DNA of 64,000 nucleotides. Origin: Lineus longissimus (Eukaryota; Nemertea; Pilidiophora; Heteronemertea; Lineidae). The notes beneath the pieces are model-generated. The model made no database searches. It had not been told where the DNA came from and saw only the letters and a program-made list of their open reading frames with translations. The position numbers were made by a program, and so were the translations under genes. The stretch's first letter is position 1; the number at the start of each line of letters is the position of its first letter. Location of the stretch: assembly GCF_910592395.1 (NCBI RefSeq), contig NC_088318.1, forward strand, positions 8,682,349 through 8,746,348, in the 5' to 3' direction. Positions 1-12,138 of this stretch are shown piece by piece.

Positions 1-214
1 CTTGCGTTTCTCTTCGGCAAAGCCCATCGGTGATGTCATGCGTGTACAATGCTTTGTGAGGCCTTGGGACTGGACACAATAAACCTTGAATTGGATTCTG
101 TAGAGCACGCATGTACTGTTTGTTGCTGAGGTTAACCGGTTTAATTGAGTAGAACGGCTAAAACCAGCCACATGTCAACATACATGGTGACCCAGCAAAT
201 ACGATTTGACATTT

Positions 215-1379
215 TCAATGAAGTCCTATCTGGGGTCCTTTACACCTAGGCCTAATCCAGTTCATGTTCAGGGTCAAGGAATGCCATTCCATCCTCCTGA
301 TCATCATTGCCATCGGCAGGTAATTGGAGCAGTGTTCAATGGTGTCTTGCCTCATCCAGCCAGTATCAGAAGTGGTAACTTTCACATTATGTGGCAGTTC
401 TTGCTGAGCAACTTGCTCCATCTGCCTCACAAATCCACGACGAGGAAATGTTATGTGAGCTGGAAGTTTTACTCCTGTAGTAGCAATGCACAATGTAATG
501 GTGCAACCTCACTTGGCATTTGCACGAGATGTCCGGATTCTACCGATTGCGCCCCTGTGGTTTCACATGTGTACACAGGACGACAATCCAATAGCAAGAA
601 AGTTTCATCCATGTTGAAAAAGAATCCAATTGGTATCTGAAACTGTTCAACTACCCCAGCGACATCATTTCTGAATTGCGCGACTCTAGCTGTGGCGTCT
701 GCAGGGATCGTAGTAGTGTTTTTATTAGTCTTCCGAAAAGAAATGTTCTTTCTCTTCATGAAATCGGTCACCCAACCTGCTGAGGCGTGGAATTCATGCC
801 GAATCGGTCTAGAACGGACAATTTCATTCCGTCTGTCTTCTGCCAAGTTGTCCCACCACGTTTGGAAAAGATCAAGTGCTTTTACTTGGAGGTCCGAGAC
901 AGACACAACCAGATGCTTTTGCCTTTCACCTACGAACCACTCGTGGAGATTAGTTTCTACTTCAGGCCATGTTCCGACATGATTTTCTCGTATTTTACAA
1001 AACAAATTTTACCATTTTTCTCGAACAGTACGGCATCTAGCTCCTCTCGGTCCCATTTCCGAAAGGTGGAGGGCGGAATTCTGTGATGATTTGCAAATTC
1101 ATCACTACTGGCGACTGTCCCATTCGCCAAGGCCTCTTCACAATCGGTTAGATACCGAATTTTTTCACTGATACCGTAGCTACGTCGACGCTTTCTTAGC
1201 GGTGGTACATCCATGACAGCACATGTAGGCCTACAGCAAGCCAGAGTGTACAGGCCAAAAATGACATGACAGTAACGGCTAATGAAGATGACCCAGTAAA
1301 CATCAGCTAGGCCTATAAACCTCATCAATTTCATAATGCAATAGTATTGTGAAGAATTCGGAAGACTCGCCCATGACAA
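215..1379 (-). pseudogene. Decayed pogo-like (Tc1/mariner superfamily) transposase
   Basis: Read on the minus strand from 1379 down. The first part (about 1230-957) has a basic KRRRSYG stretch followed by a Psq/CENP-B-like helix-turn-helix segment. The next frame (1005-469) continues with a second DNA-binding region containing the GWVTDFMKR motif and then NMDETF, which matches the first catalytic Asp block of pogo/Tigger DDE transposases. A third frame (493-215) has the following block (ATTGVKLPAHI, SDTGWM). The pieces lie in different frames, so the gene is broken by at least two frameshifts. The last catalytic block is not recognisable before the window start. The family would cut and paste at TA targets; this copy should be inactive. 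Family call from motif order only. Confidence 0.72.
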
Positions 1380-1595
1380 TTGGCCTACAATTCCAGGTTA
1401 CCACTCTGATCTGCATGACATCACAGAGAGTTGGACTTGACCAAGAGTGGTGGTTACCTGCAGGGTTGATCGGACACATTGATTTTGGTCCTAGGAGTCG
1501 CGTGGCCCCTCCACACAAAAGAAAAGTAACGCCTATTCAGTACCGCGTGGAGTGGGTGGGTTTACTGGGGTTGTATTGTCTGTCCTTACAATATC

Positions 1596-1955
1596 GAGTC
1601 TTAGTAGGATCATATCACAGAATAACCCCAAAAAAATTGCAAGAAAACGTTTTATGGTGTTATTCTCTAGATATTGGTCCAGAGAACAACATATCAAAAG
1701 TTGGCAGCAATTGGGCCTCCGCAAAGGGTCTAAATATGACGTCAAACAAAATGGCCGCCATTTGACCAAAATTCCCTATATTTCATATATCGTTTGACAT
1801 AAACAGTAGTGAACCACTTCAAACGTGCAACATACCGTAGAAAATATTGTCTTAGAAGTCATGAAATTGATATGTGGATCCTGGAGTTATGTGATGACGT
1901 CACGACGTCATCAATGACGTCATGATTGGAAATTTGCAATCTGATGGTAAATTCA
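1596..1955. repeat. Left long inverted terminal repeat
   Basis: Inverted partner of 4660-5030. The outer 170 bases are well conserved and the inner part is diverged. It contains TGACGTCA or close variants at about 1737, 1893, 1900 and 1914, the palindromic CREB/ATF-type site. Confidence 0.7.
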
Positions 1956-1993
1956 AATTTGTTAAACTTCAATTCGCATGAAACAGTCAATAA

Positions 1994-4352
1994 TCAGTCC
2001 TCATTTTCATCTAAAAAAGGTGCATGGTTCATATTTTCACAGTTCCCATCCTGACAAGGCCCACAAGCCCCTGTGCAGTCAAGTCCATACTTCTTGCAGC
2101 TACATCTAAGTGTGTTGCATCCAGCCGAACAGTTACAGTGAATCATTTTTAGCAGAATGTCAGGAGCTGGGTTATTGTCCATCATTATGGTGTGACTTTG
2201 TCTCCTTCAACATTCCAACCCCAATTTGCAAGGTCCATGTTGTCATTATGACCCATCCATTGCATGACTTGAAGGTAGCTCCGTCGTGCGTGGTACTTTG
2301 TCGCCGAGGTTGTAGGGGGCAATCGCTAAGGTGTTACGAATGTCTTTGCGGTCGCCACTTTTTTGCAAAGATAGCTGTACCGCAATGATGCCAACGATTC
2401 ACTTGTTCCGTTAAACAGAGCCACCATTGCTTTACACCCAGCACTTGCCACAGCAACCTTATCTGAGTTGTGAGCACAAAAAAAACCTTGAACGATGCGC
2501 AAGACAGAATCGCCCTTGACGACCTTTTGAAACACTGATTTCTTGCCAACACCAACGATTCTAGAGGTAGTATCACATCCGGTGAATGCATGGGCAAACA
2601 ACAAATCAGTACAAACATCATCCCCGAGTAGCTTCTTCAAAACTTTGATATTGTATACATTGGGCTTCCCGTTGTCTGAACGAAAGTAGAGTTCCTTACT
2701 GTCCATTCTACCATGATACAGAAGTAATATGAGAAGATCTGTGTCTTCTCCGATCAGGGTGGTTGATGTTGTGGTCGACATAGTGACAGCTGCTTTCACT
2801 ATTTCCAAATCTGCATCCCCCTCTGCCTGCACCACGTGACAGTCCTTTTGCCTCAAGCGCACCGTGACCATGTCAATTAGTGACTTCTTATTTTTTTCAT
2901 TTGAAAGGAAATCGTCTTTCTTCCCCACAAACTTAGTTGTCTCCGTGATATTGACTGTATTTTTCACATTTGTGGTCTTCCGTCGCTGGTGGGTGTTGTG
3001 CTGGGTCCTCCATATCCATCTACGGTCGCTTTTCCATACAGATCTGTCGTAAAAGATGCATAATTAGCAGCAATTGAGCTGTAGGTGTTCCCTTCAGTCC
3101 ATTTCAGCCGATGTAAGAGAGAACCTCCGTCCAACACGTAGTACTCAGTCTTGGGAATAGGCTGAACGACAACATCATCAACAGAAGTAGCATGGTTCCG
3201 TATAGCCTCAAGAAGGGCAGGTTTGTCCGGCTTTCGTAGTCGATGTTTGCCTTCAAACAAAGAGGGTGGATATGGGGAAAGTTCGTGCTTCATCACTTCA
3301 TCTAAGCTAAGTCCTCCAGATTGCGACACTACCAGGAACCTCTGAAATAACATAGCAGGATCATTGTTCTGTCTTCAGCAACTTTGACAGCCCTTGCTGA
3401 CGCCATGGTCTTCACCTTAGTGTTGCGTTTGTGGGAATAAGAAAAAATCAACTGACTTTCCATTTTGGTAACCGTGTCCCTGCCAACAGTGAAATTGTCA
3501 TCTACATTCACGTCATCATCGGCATTTACCCCTGTAACAATGTTGCGCAATGTCGTTTCACCTGAAAACGGAGTATAGAGGCCAAGCATTGGGTCAAGCT
3601 TGGTCAGATCCTCTTTATCCCGGACTATTCATGCGGCAGTGGCTTCTCTGTACTGTTCGCTAGTTGTATATCGCATTTCACAAAATTCTTGCATGGCGTA
3701 GTTATAGGTAGATGATACGGGAGAAGACATTGTCCAGATAGCCCTTTGGTGTTCTGACATTCCACTACCTCTTGTTAAACCCCCTGTACTTTTGAGTGAT
3801 CTCATAAGAGTTTGTTCAATGACTAAGTCACATCCAAGTCCAGCCCAGAAGTTGTTGCTTCGCCGGATGACATGGTATCCACGCATGAATTTCTGAAACA
3901 CTTCAGGGTTTTCGACCTCTAAAGCTGTCATCTTTTGGAGATACATATAGGCAGACTTCAGGTAATTTGGATGACTCGCGGCAGCAAATATTGGCAGACA
4001 ATCTGATACGGCATGAAGGTGATCCTGTGCGATCAGCCTCAATCAGCTCCCGCGCAATTCCCAACATTTGCATATAGCTCAACCAAAGTTTGCTCGTTTT
4101 GGAATTGTCCGACAATTCAGCTTTTATTGATGTCATTGAACTAACAAACTCATCCATGCCATCAGATGCAATCACTCTGGCGACATCTATAACTCCTCTC
4201 TCTGCTTGACAGTACAACTGCTCAAGTTCCTCTATGATGCCTTCAAATCGTTGTTCACGTTCGATGATCTTCGAGATGATCTGGTTTGTTAGACACTGGT
4301 CAACAAGCAGATGTCCACGGAGTGCGCGCTGTACCGCCTTCCCAGTAACCAA
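1994..4352 (-). pseudogene. Broken transposon-borne gene: PIN-like region plus CXC tail
   Basis: Minus-strand pieces in order: 4352-4020 (helical N-part), 4040-3365 (includes RSNNFWAGLGCDLVIEQ and GGLTRGSGMSEHQRAIW), 3353-2964 (HELSPYPPSLFEGKHRLRKP), 2967-2326 (AEGDADLEIVKAAV, LIGEDTDLL, HAFTGCDTTSR) and 2290-1994 (CNCSAGC, RCSCKK, GACGPCQ). The Asp-rich GEDTDLL and GCDTTS motifs resemble the acidic centres of PIN/FEN-like nucleases; that is inference. The tail looks like a tesmin/CXC cysteine-rich domain. I recall the same motif order in many uncharacterised invertebrate proteins. Lesions: a frameshift near 4020, an in-frame TGA at 3629-3631, frameshifts near 3360 and near 2965, and a disrupted join before the CXC part. 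It lies wholly between inverted repeats, so it is probably the element's own protein, now inactive. Confidence 0.6.
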
Positions 4353-4659
4353 AAATTGTTTTATCTTACCTGTAAGGTGTATCTTAGTCTATAAACATTT
4401 TGTTCTTTTCTGAATCACAATGACACACTGTGATTAGGTAAAATTTTGAAAACTCTGAATCACATTGAAAGCTGTTGTCTTATTCTGTCTAATCTGGAGA
4501 AGAGAATGTTTGTTGTAAATGGCAGCACTATGGGCTGTCGCACCAAGGGCAATCAGTTTTTCAAGTACCCTCTGTTTTACTGGGGGTTTGACTGGGGTTG
4601 TCTACAAAATTGAATTCTAGTATAGTACATATCTTGAACTGCCACAAAAACATGATAAA

Positions 4660-5030
4660 ATGATAAATATGAGTTTCCAACATGACGTCATTGGTGACGT
4701 CAGGACGTCATGTTATGACATCATTGCGCTATATGGAACATTACAGAATAATGAATTGACTAAGATAATGGTTATAAGAGTAATGTTTCACACATTAACT
4801 GGTTAAAATAGCAATATTAATAGGATATGAACAAGATTTATGGGACTTTTTAGCGATGGCAGCCATCTTTTTTTGACGTCATATTTAGACCCTTTGCGGA
4901 GGCTCAATTTCTGCCAACTTTTGATATGTTGTTCTCTGGACTAATATCTACAGAATAACACCATAAAACGTTTTCTTGCAATTTTTTTGGGGTTGGCCTG
5001 TTTATTTCATATTTTGATCCTACTATCTAG
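4660..5030. repeat. Right long inverted terminal repeat
   Basis: Inverted partner of 1596-1955. TGACGTCA-type palindromes lie at about 4683, 4695, 4703 and 4875. The 300 bases between the gene and this repeat (4353-4660) hold no gene I can see. Confidence 0.7.
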
Positions 5031-5633
5031 AGTATATACATCAAGCATAGTGTATATACTGGTAAGGGTGCCACTTTTGTCACCATGGCTGTTCCAGAGA
5101 CTTGAATATAGTTCTGGTTGTTGAACTGGAAATTATTTTTGGAGAGTAGTCTGACTGATAAGAGGGACCTTGTTAAGTGCCTCTGTTCTTGAGATGGCGT
5201 ACCATTGCCCTTTTACCTTCCCTCTGAATATTCATACAGTGATCACAATGACCCCTGGCCATTTCATTGTCATTATTATCATTGTACAATATCACATTGC
5301 TTCCCTTCATCACCATCATTTCATCAACCTCAAATGCTGAAGTCTCTGAACACGAATCTCTACTTAACCACATACACATTCTCAACATCAAACACCTTCA
5401 CCATTACACACACCATCACAACACAGCCATCATAAGATTATCCACCTGAATGTTCCTGCATATCAAAAGCTGAGAGATTAGTGATGACCTTTCCATCGAC
5501 ATTGATCTAGTTATTTCAATGTGCTAATGTGCCCAGCACATAACAGTAGTGCATAGTACGTTCAGTAAAATGTACATCAAGATAACCTCATTAATGTATA
5601 CATTTCTGGGTTACATACATTCCAACTATTTTT
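5031..5633. other. No gene seen; CAT/ATC-rich low-complexity patch
   Basis: About 5205-5450 is rich in CAT, ATC and ACA runs, which explains short overlapping open frames on both strands. Nothing else is recognised. Confidence 0.5.
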
Positions 5634-5770
5634 AGCTAGTCAAATAGCTGTGCGAATGGTGTTTGTCCTTCCAACAATCAATCCATCCGTGACGAATTGG
5701 GCATTTTGGAACCGTAAGACCTAGGCACTTCAAATCTTGCCGTCTGGAAGAACAGCCCAAGATTTGACAG
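5634..5770 (+). repeat. Fragment of Helentron-like family 1, 5' side
   Basis: AGCTAGTCAAATAGCTGTGC followed by CCATCCGTGACGAATTGGGC and a CACTTCAAATCT block follows the 5' region of the element at 12139. The terminal palindrome is missing here, so this is a partial or rearranged copy. Confidence 0.5.
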
Positions 5771-6351
5771 CTCATCAAATCCCATCCTGATTGTTGTGTT
5801 GCGACTTTGTTTCTTCTGTGTTCTCACGTTCATTGTAGAGGAATTGTACTCGCATGGGTATGGATTGAGATAAAATTTCTTGTTCTTTAGTTACGCTGCC
5901 TTCCAGTGGAGCTTATGGTTTGTACTGGAGCTGGCCGAAAGTAGTTCCAGCAAAATAGTTGCATTTTCATCCGAATTTGCTGTAGCTGGGCCAAAAAATG
6001 TGCCAGGATACCAATATTTTGAACTCTTGTTTCGATAGGATTATAGCTGTTCACAGCAGAAAGGCTAAACACCCTGTAATTGGCAGTAATTGCCAGATTT
6101 TAAGCTGGAAATTGTCGTCTGGTCAAAAGTCGCTAAACGGCCTCGATCCTACCTGTCTCTGTAGTGTACTGAACGCGCTACACATAAAGCATTGCCCTAA
6201 GGCATTGCAGCCGAGGCTAATAAAGTGATGGCCATTTTGCGAATGTATATAGAGTGTGTACGTTCACTTCAAAACATAGTTCCAATCTAAATTTTTCATA
6301 TCGAGCGGTAAGAAAGTAGTATTTCCCTATATTTTGATTCTCAATGTCATC

Positions 6352-6478
6352 ATGTCGTTTTGTTGGGTTTTATTTTGTCTAATTCTTATTAATATTGCCG
6401 ATAAAAGACACGTAGAGAAACCCAGATTCATGCGCTCAGTTCATCTACGTAGGGTAGACGTTTTGACAGAAAACCAGG
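6352..6478 (+). CDS. Candidate first exon of a secreted peptide or protein
   Basis: An ATG at 6352 opens a 42-codon frame that ends at a consensus donor, GTGAGT at 6479. The first 16 or so residues (MSFCWVLFCLILINIA) have the composition of a signal peptide, followed by a dibasic DKR and a charged segment ending VDVLTENQ. The exon ends in phase 1. The frame is too short to stand out by length and the family is not recognised. If spliced directly to the acceptor at 7523 it would stop almost at once, so the next exon is either elsewhere or very short. It could be a chance frame, but the combination of start, hydrophobic leader and donor is suggestive. Confidence 0.35.
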
Positions 6479-7523
6479 GTGAGTTTTCTCTGTATTTTCT
6501 CTTGATTTGCTAGGTACAATTGGCAATGACAACTGTTATTAGAAAAGTCATAGTATAGAATGACTCCCGTAGCATGTTTACATAGGAAGTGTAACCGTTT
6601 TTTGGTTTTCTACCTCGTTAAATTTGCTCAGTCATTGAGTCGAAGTCAAAGATCAAAACACACATGAACGCCATAGTACATTTTATATATAAAACGGTGT
6701 TGCAAAAAAATTTTCCCAATCATCAGAATGCAATAATTGTAATACTTCACAATTATCTATTACACATAGATATAACAACTACAGGAGAATGACTTTGAAA
6801 TCCAGGCAAAACTTTGTTATAAGAATAGCCTCTTTGTATAAACATCATCGACGTAATCAAAACAAACCCGAACGCTAGATGAACAAACATGGCGGACCGC
6901 TTCACAAGAAGTTGACGTTTTCTCATGCTTCTTGTCAAAATAACAATGATATCGTACACCTTTGATAGAGACACTGGTCAGAGTACACAAATAATAGCAA
7001 CGAAGTAGTCTGCTTGAATTGCGAGTTATTTTTAACAAACAATAAAACTGCCATTCTCAGTCTATGCTGATACGGGAAACCGTGAGGAGCTGCATGAACT
7101 GGGCCTACATTATTTACCATACATTACAGTTACATACCCGATACCGGTACATGAACAAATGCAATACACTGCAACATATGTGCAGGGAAGTAAAGTATGC
7201 ATTGCAAGCCATGTGTCCAAACTCTACCAACGTGAACGTTAGTAAATAAGGGTGAACTTTTTCAAATTTAACTTCATTTTATCCCCCCCCCCCCCACCGG
7301 TTCATTAGTTTTTCACAAAAGTTTTGATTTTTTTTGTACATTTATGTTTTACCTTACAACCAACATGAACAGCAAGCCATACAGGGTTGTATATCCTCTC
7401 ACAGTTTTTGCGTATCAGCACAGACTATTCATTCTTTTTGTAACATAATCGGGGATGTTAATAATAAATATCTTATTTTGATGGTGTTTTTTTACAAAGT
7501 GCTATTTTTTCTCATGTTAACAG

Positions 7524-7740
7524 GATGATGCAGTCTATTATCTACGAGTCATTCCGGTGGTGTCCACTGGCAAAGTGGTGTTGCTGTGCATGCTGTGGAA
7601 CTGGTGACACGAAACCAATCAACCAGTCATCCATGAGATTGACGGGATTGGGAAAGAAGACGCTGTATCTTAGCTGATTTGTCCTTCACGTTTTGGTCTT
7701 GCTTTACTGTGTTATACAAGTTGATTGAATAAAGAAGCCT
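7524..7740 (+). other. Candidate terminal exon with polyadenylation signal
   Basis: A pyrimidine-poor but plausible acceptor (TTAACAG, ending 7523) precedes a frame from ATG 7525 to TGA 7675-7677 (51 residues). It contains a striking cysteine cluster (KWCCCACCGTGD), of the kind often palmitoylated. AATAAA follows at 7728-7733. The alternative frame of the same exon also stays open to 7611. No homologue is recognised and no matching upstream exon was proved. Confidence 0.25.
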
Positions 7741-7855
7741 TGAAATTGAATAGGCATCTCTGAATTTTTATTTATTACAATATTAAAAAATAAGGCTTGC
7801 CTATTAAACCTAAACGCTTGAACATGCAACATTTAACCCTTATACTAGTGTCATG

Positions 7856-7917
7856 CTCGACCTTAGGTCGAGTTAAAATTCCTACCCCTTTACTGTCGCG
7901 CTCGACCCTGGGTCGAG
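7856..7917. repeat. Two adjacent hairpins CTCGACC-nnn-GGTCGAG
   Basis: Perfect 7-bp stems with 3-base loops lie at 7856-7872 (loop TTA) and 7901-7917 (loop CTG), 45 bases apart. The stems are identical and the loops differ. Role unknown. Confidence 0.6.
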
Positions 7918-7964
7918 AGAGAGGGTAATGCCTTAGAAAAAATTATCCACGGTGCAATTGGAGT

Positions 7965-8700
7965 CCTTCATGTTTAGTTTATCTGCCAGTTTAAAGACGG
8001 CACTGCATCTGATCATTTGATACCAGGAAACCAAATTGTTTCTACATGAAAATTTCCCGCAACTTGCAATTGAAAGTCAAGCGTCTTTTCAGAAGAGGTC
8101 AGACATGGGGTATGGTGATGTAAGAGTAGAGAGGGTGATGTTAGAGACGGCATCATGCCTCATGTCACAATCTAGTGACTGCATTGTAGCCTTATGGGAG
8201 GGAATAGGGCAGTGTCACAAGAACTAATCGAAACTCAAGGCAATGAAGAAGAGATTTGCATTGATCTACTTTTATGACCTTCTGCCCTTTTTTAAGACTG
8301 TTATAGCTAAAGTGGTCGTGTTTGGTATCGAACTAAAGATAATGAAGAGTAGGTTTGTGCTAACCCATTTTCATTACCAACTGACCTACTTGGAGACGGT
8401 TAAAGCGAAAGGTGTCATCCGTGTTTGATATCAAACTAAAAGTGTTTAAGAGTAGGTTTACCTGATATATTTTTATTACTTACTAAACAACTTGAACATC
8501 CTTAGAGGAAGGCAATTGCGTTAATGGTATCAAACTAAAGGTATTAAAAGAGCAGTTTTGCGCTTGCCTGCTGAAACACAGTTGGAGCAAAGGCACTGAA
8601 GATATTGAAGAGCGGATGTGACAAAAGAACCCCTCAACTTCTTCATTCACTGCAGTTCAAATAAAAGCTTCAGAACTGTTATCCACCCTAGGGGCCAAAT
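7965..8700 (+). repeat. Dispersed repeat, copy 1 (partner at 42556)
   Basis: From TTTAGTTTATCTGCCAGT onward this matches 42556-43480 at high identity, in the same orientation. Short open frames in both copies are conserved only because the DNA is; they end at different points and are not genes. Confidence 0.8.
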
Positions 8701-10144
8701 TCATTAGACGTGTGTAAATTCTCCCTGATTAGTTATAGGGCCTATTCATATTCTGTGAAGATTTACATGAAGGACCTGAATCTGTCTATTCAGTAGTTAA
8801 ATGCTGTTTTAAGCTGAACACCCTTCATGAATTTGGCCCCATTTGTCTAAGCTTGATTCCATCTAGTCTGTCCACATCTCCCTATCTACCATAAACCTAC
8901 ATTCTGGTACTCGCATATACTACTTGCTACCTTTTCTTGTCATTTATCTCATTCCTTGCTATTAAATTCCGCCAGCGTAGCTATTCAGGCCGCCAGGCCT
9001 CTAGTTATGATAGATGCACTGCTTTAAATTTTGTCAAATTATCAGTTGACCTATGTTATATTAAATCCATAGAAGAGAAAATAACACAATGCAACAACTG
9101 TCAATGTCAACTGCATGATTCTGTTACAAAGGCCCCCCAAAGGCATGTAAGGAGGTTCAACTGTATAGTCCAATAAACTATTGCCGAAGTTCAAAAGAGA
9201 AAATAAGGCAAGTTTGCCTAAGAATGAGATGATGGAACAGAATTTTGTTCCATTGTTTGGATAACTCATTGGGGGAGTGTATAACGCTTTTATCTGATAA
9301 TGAATACTCAGATAAGCAAAACAGTAGTGCGATTGTCTTTTAACAAAAGAAGAAAGGGTACAACATTTTTTTGCGATGCTTTTGAAACTACATGTAGGTA
9401 GTTCACTGGCAAAATGTATTTTACTATATCAATATGCAGGTTTTGCAACCCCTACGAACGTACTAATTTGTACGAGGCATCAGGGAAACTTTCGAAAAAA
9501 GTTGTCAATAAAATATATTAACATTCATGTACTTCATAGTTCGTTGTCCGTAGCTCTTCGGAAGGGTTGCGAAGCCTGCCTAATAGCTCTTTGTTGCCTG
9601 ACCAAACAGGCAAGCAGGGCAGAGCAAAAATGGTCAGGTCGGTTTTTGCACCTCCATTGGATTGAGGATATGGGACACTTCTCACTGTAATCATTACATA
9701 ACCAGAGGTGTAAAAGCATGCCTCGCTCTCATCAAACACACCTGTTAAGGCTTCCATTGAAATGAGTAGTACGATTAACTGATAATAGGGGGCTCCCATG
9801 GTGTTGGCCTACATTATGCTAATTAGGTAAACATAGGCAGCATGGCCAGGTTCACTGCATGGGGACTTTCTGTTGTTCATATATATTTGCCATCATGGGG
9901 ATTGATTGTAGTAAGGGGGCCTAGAATGATATCTTTTCCTGTTTAGGAGTAAATATTTGCATCAGCATGACAAACAATTCATGACAAAAACAAATTATTG
10001 CTATAATTCAAAGTTGGTCGTTATTATGTTTGAAAAAAATAAATGCACAAGTGTATATTTATAAAAATCATACAATTTATAAAGGTTGTAGTTGTACAGT
10101 ATTTAAGCCATATCATAATGTAAAATACTGAAATACAAGCTCTA
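8701..10144. other. No gene seen
   Basis: A block at about 9650-9730 (GAGGATATGGGACACT, CATTACATAACCAGA) has a relative at about 52055-52100, so part of this region is dispersed repeat. Confidence 0.4.
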
Positions 10145-10336
10145 CTAAAAATTACATAGAATTTGTAAACCGTTCAAAAAAACTGCTCCAGCATCACCTC
10201 CACCCACAGTCTTTCTACGTCGCCTTTTACTCGACCTTGAACTGCTAAAGGCATAGTGCCGGTGCACTTCATAGCCTCCTTTCGCACCATGGCATCTCTC
10301 AGCCTTTTTCAACTTGGCCATGATGATATTCAACCT
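10145..10336 (-). CDS. Candidate exon of a small basic protein
   Basis: On the minus strand a TTATTTCAG acceptor (just above 10336) is followed 13 bases later by an ATG at 10320 and an open frame to a stop at 10145. The 58-residue product starts MAKLKKAERC and has an SSKRRRRK cluster that could act as a nuclear localisation signal, then a Gly-rich turn. A CAAGATGGCG motif, common at animal transcription starts, lies on the same strand about 540 bases upstream (10860-10880), compatible with a 5' UTR exon there. No family is recognised and no poly(A) signal is obvious downstream. Real gene possible, chance frame also possible. Confidence 0.3.
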   Translation of the reverse strand, partial: RLNIIMAKLKKAERCHGAKGGYEVHRHYAFSSSRSSKRRRRKTVGGGDAGAVFLNGLQILCNF

Positions 10337-12138
10337 GAAATAAGCAATTGATCGTAAATTATTCCACCAAATCAAACATATAAGGTTGGGTGAGACTATG
10401 GTTTTCTTTGGCCTCATAAATTCAAGGAAGAGTAATGTAAAACAAGCATTTTCTTAGACCCTAAGGTAGTAGAAAAAATTCAGATAAATATTAAAAACTA
10501 TGGTAAAAGATATTGTCTATCTCGGTCTTCTCTTGACTCTATTTCAATTTTAGTATATCATGTAATAATATCAACTGAATGCATTGAAATTCACAGAAAA
10601 GCTTAATACAGAGAACACAATCCCCACCTATTCCCACCACAACCAAAATGGACTGAGCCAAGTTGTCTGCTAATCACAGAAAAACGAAAGCAAACCGCCT
10701 GTTTTATATGTGAAAAGTTCAAATATCATGAATCATATCGTAAAGCACCACAGGAAAATACATCTTCTTAATATCCCTGGCATTCTCTCAAGATAATGCG
10801 ATCTTTACATCAAGAAAATAACAAATTATTTGAGAAATAAGGCCACAAGTTGAATGAAGACGCCATCTTGAACAGCTGAATGTGCTCATGATTTTGGAAT
10901 ATGAGCCCGCATTAATTGCCAAGAGAATGCTGACGTATGTGGAGTGGTATTAGCCAATAGATACTGGGGATTAGGCCTAACCCGGGAAAACTGTTTCAAT
11001 GGAAGATATGTGGATTCTTAAACATTCTGTGTCACCCTAAGTCGAGATTTATTATACTCTCCTAAATATTTATAACTATACCATTGTTTAGTGGAGCAGT
11101 ATGTAGGTCTACTAAGACTGGAACTGAAAAAAAAGCACATGGTTGTGTTTGGAATTGTGACTTTGATGAACAGTAATTTTACAACTAAATATAGAAGCTA
11201 TTGTTCTTTATGTTTGGGAGAATTTCATTCAAACCTTCACAGACTGATGATGAGGTCTGGGTGAACATGACTATATAGGCATGTTATCATCTTAACTTTT
11301 GTCTTAGCCAGAGCAGGCTTTGACCGACCCCTGGATATTTGTATGTGTAGTATTTAGCTTACCTAAGTTAAGTTTGGGAAGCTAACATGATTGCCAAATT
11401 AGCTTGATTAATGTTATGCAATCAGTAATTAGTTGTTTTCATGTTAAATCAAATGCTGTATATCCGACATTCAGGACTGGCACTCGAACCTGGGAACTTT
11501 TATACCAGAATTGGATCCCCGTTTTGTGATTTGTGAATGTATTAACACCTGGACTTGAAAATATAACATTTAGAAGGGATTTACATCTTCAAGTCTTTAT
11601 TGAACATTATTGAGCTAGTTCACCTCGGATTTCCAACATATTAGTGGTACAAACACACACACATTCTGTTGCTTATTAACTTAAACTAATTGGTGTGGAC
11701 AAAAAACAATGGGAACGTTTCGCACTTCATGGCAGCCTTGAAGTCATTTTATTATTTAATATTAATTTGCCAACATTGATATATGCAGGTTGTGTTCATA
11801 CGCTACATTCTACATAGACAGCGTACATCCTTAATTGGTTGTATAAAAGCATTTGATTGAGCTACTGAACAAGCTTTATTCTTTGTAATTAGAGTGCAGG
11901 GGAACAAAGAACTCAATGGACTGCAATTAATGTTACATTCTACAGTAGCTTGGCAAAGTGATGCAGAGTGAAAATAATTAAACGAAACGTTCGGTTTTAA
12001 TGAGGAGAGCAATGGACATTAAATTCACTCCACCCTGTAATTAACTGGACTCAGTGTCTTATTATGTTCATCAATTACGCAAACTTCACTTCTGTAAGGT
12101 CTAATCGACTACCTAAGTGAACACGGGAAGCCATTATT
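10337..12138. other. No gene seen
   Basis: AT-rich non-coding sequence. The TCTGTGTCACCCTAAGTCGA block near 11030 has a relative near 52130. Confidence 0.4.

Larger units (their letters stand above)
1596..5030. mobile_element. DNA transposon with long inverted ends carrying a PIN-like/CXC gene
   Basis: Outer sequences at about 1596-1770 and 4860-5030 are inverted copies of each other, for example TTGCAAGAAAACGTTTTATG at about 1638 against its complement near 4960-4980, and CCTCCGCAAAGGGTCTAAAT at about 1718 against 4889-4908. The similarity resumes further in at about 1885-1950 and 4670-4730, where both ends carry several TGACGTCA palindromes. The enclosed minus-strand gene at 1994-4352 would be its product. 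Exact ends and a target duplication could not be fixed: outside the shared TAGTAGGATC the flanks diverge. The superfamily is unknown; no classical DDE transposase is seen inside. Confidence 0.7.

Noticed and set aside
206-640. 144-codon + frame
   Set aside because: Shadow of the minus-strand pogo-like transposase.
8036-8428. Two short + frames also present near 43028-43213
   Set aside because: Shared because both lie in the same dispersed repeat; the frames are interrupted differently and no start or splice context supports them.
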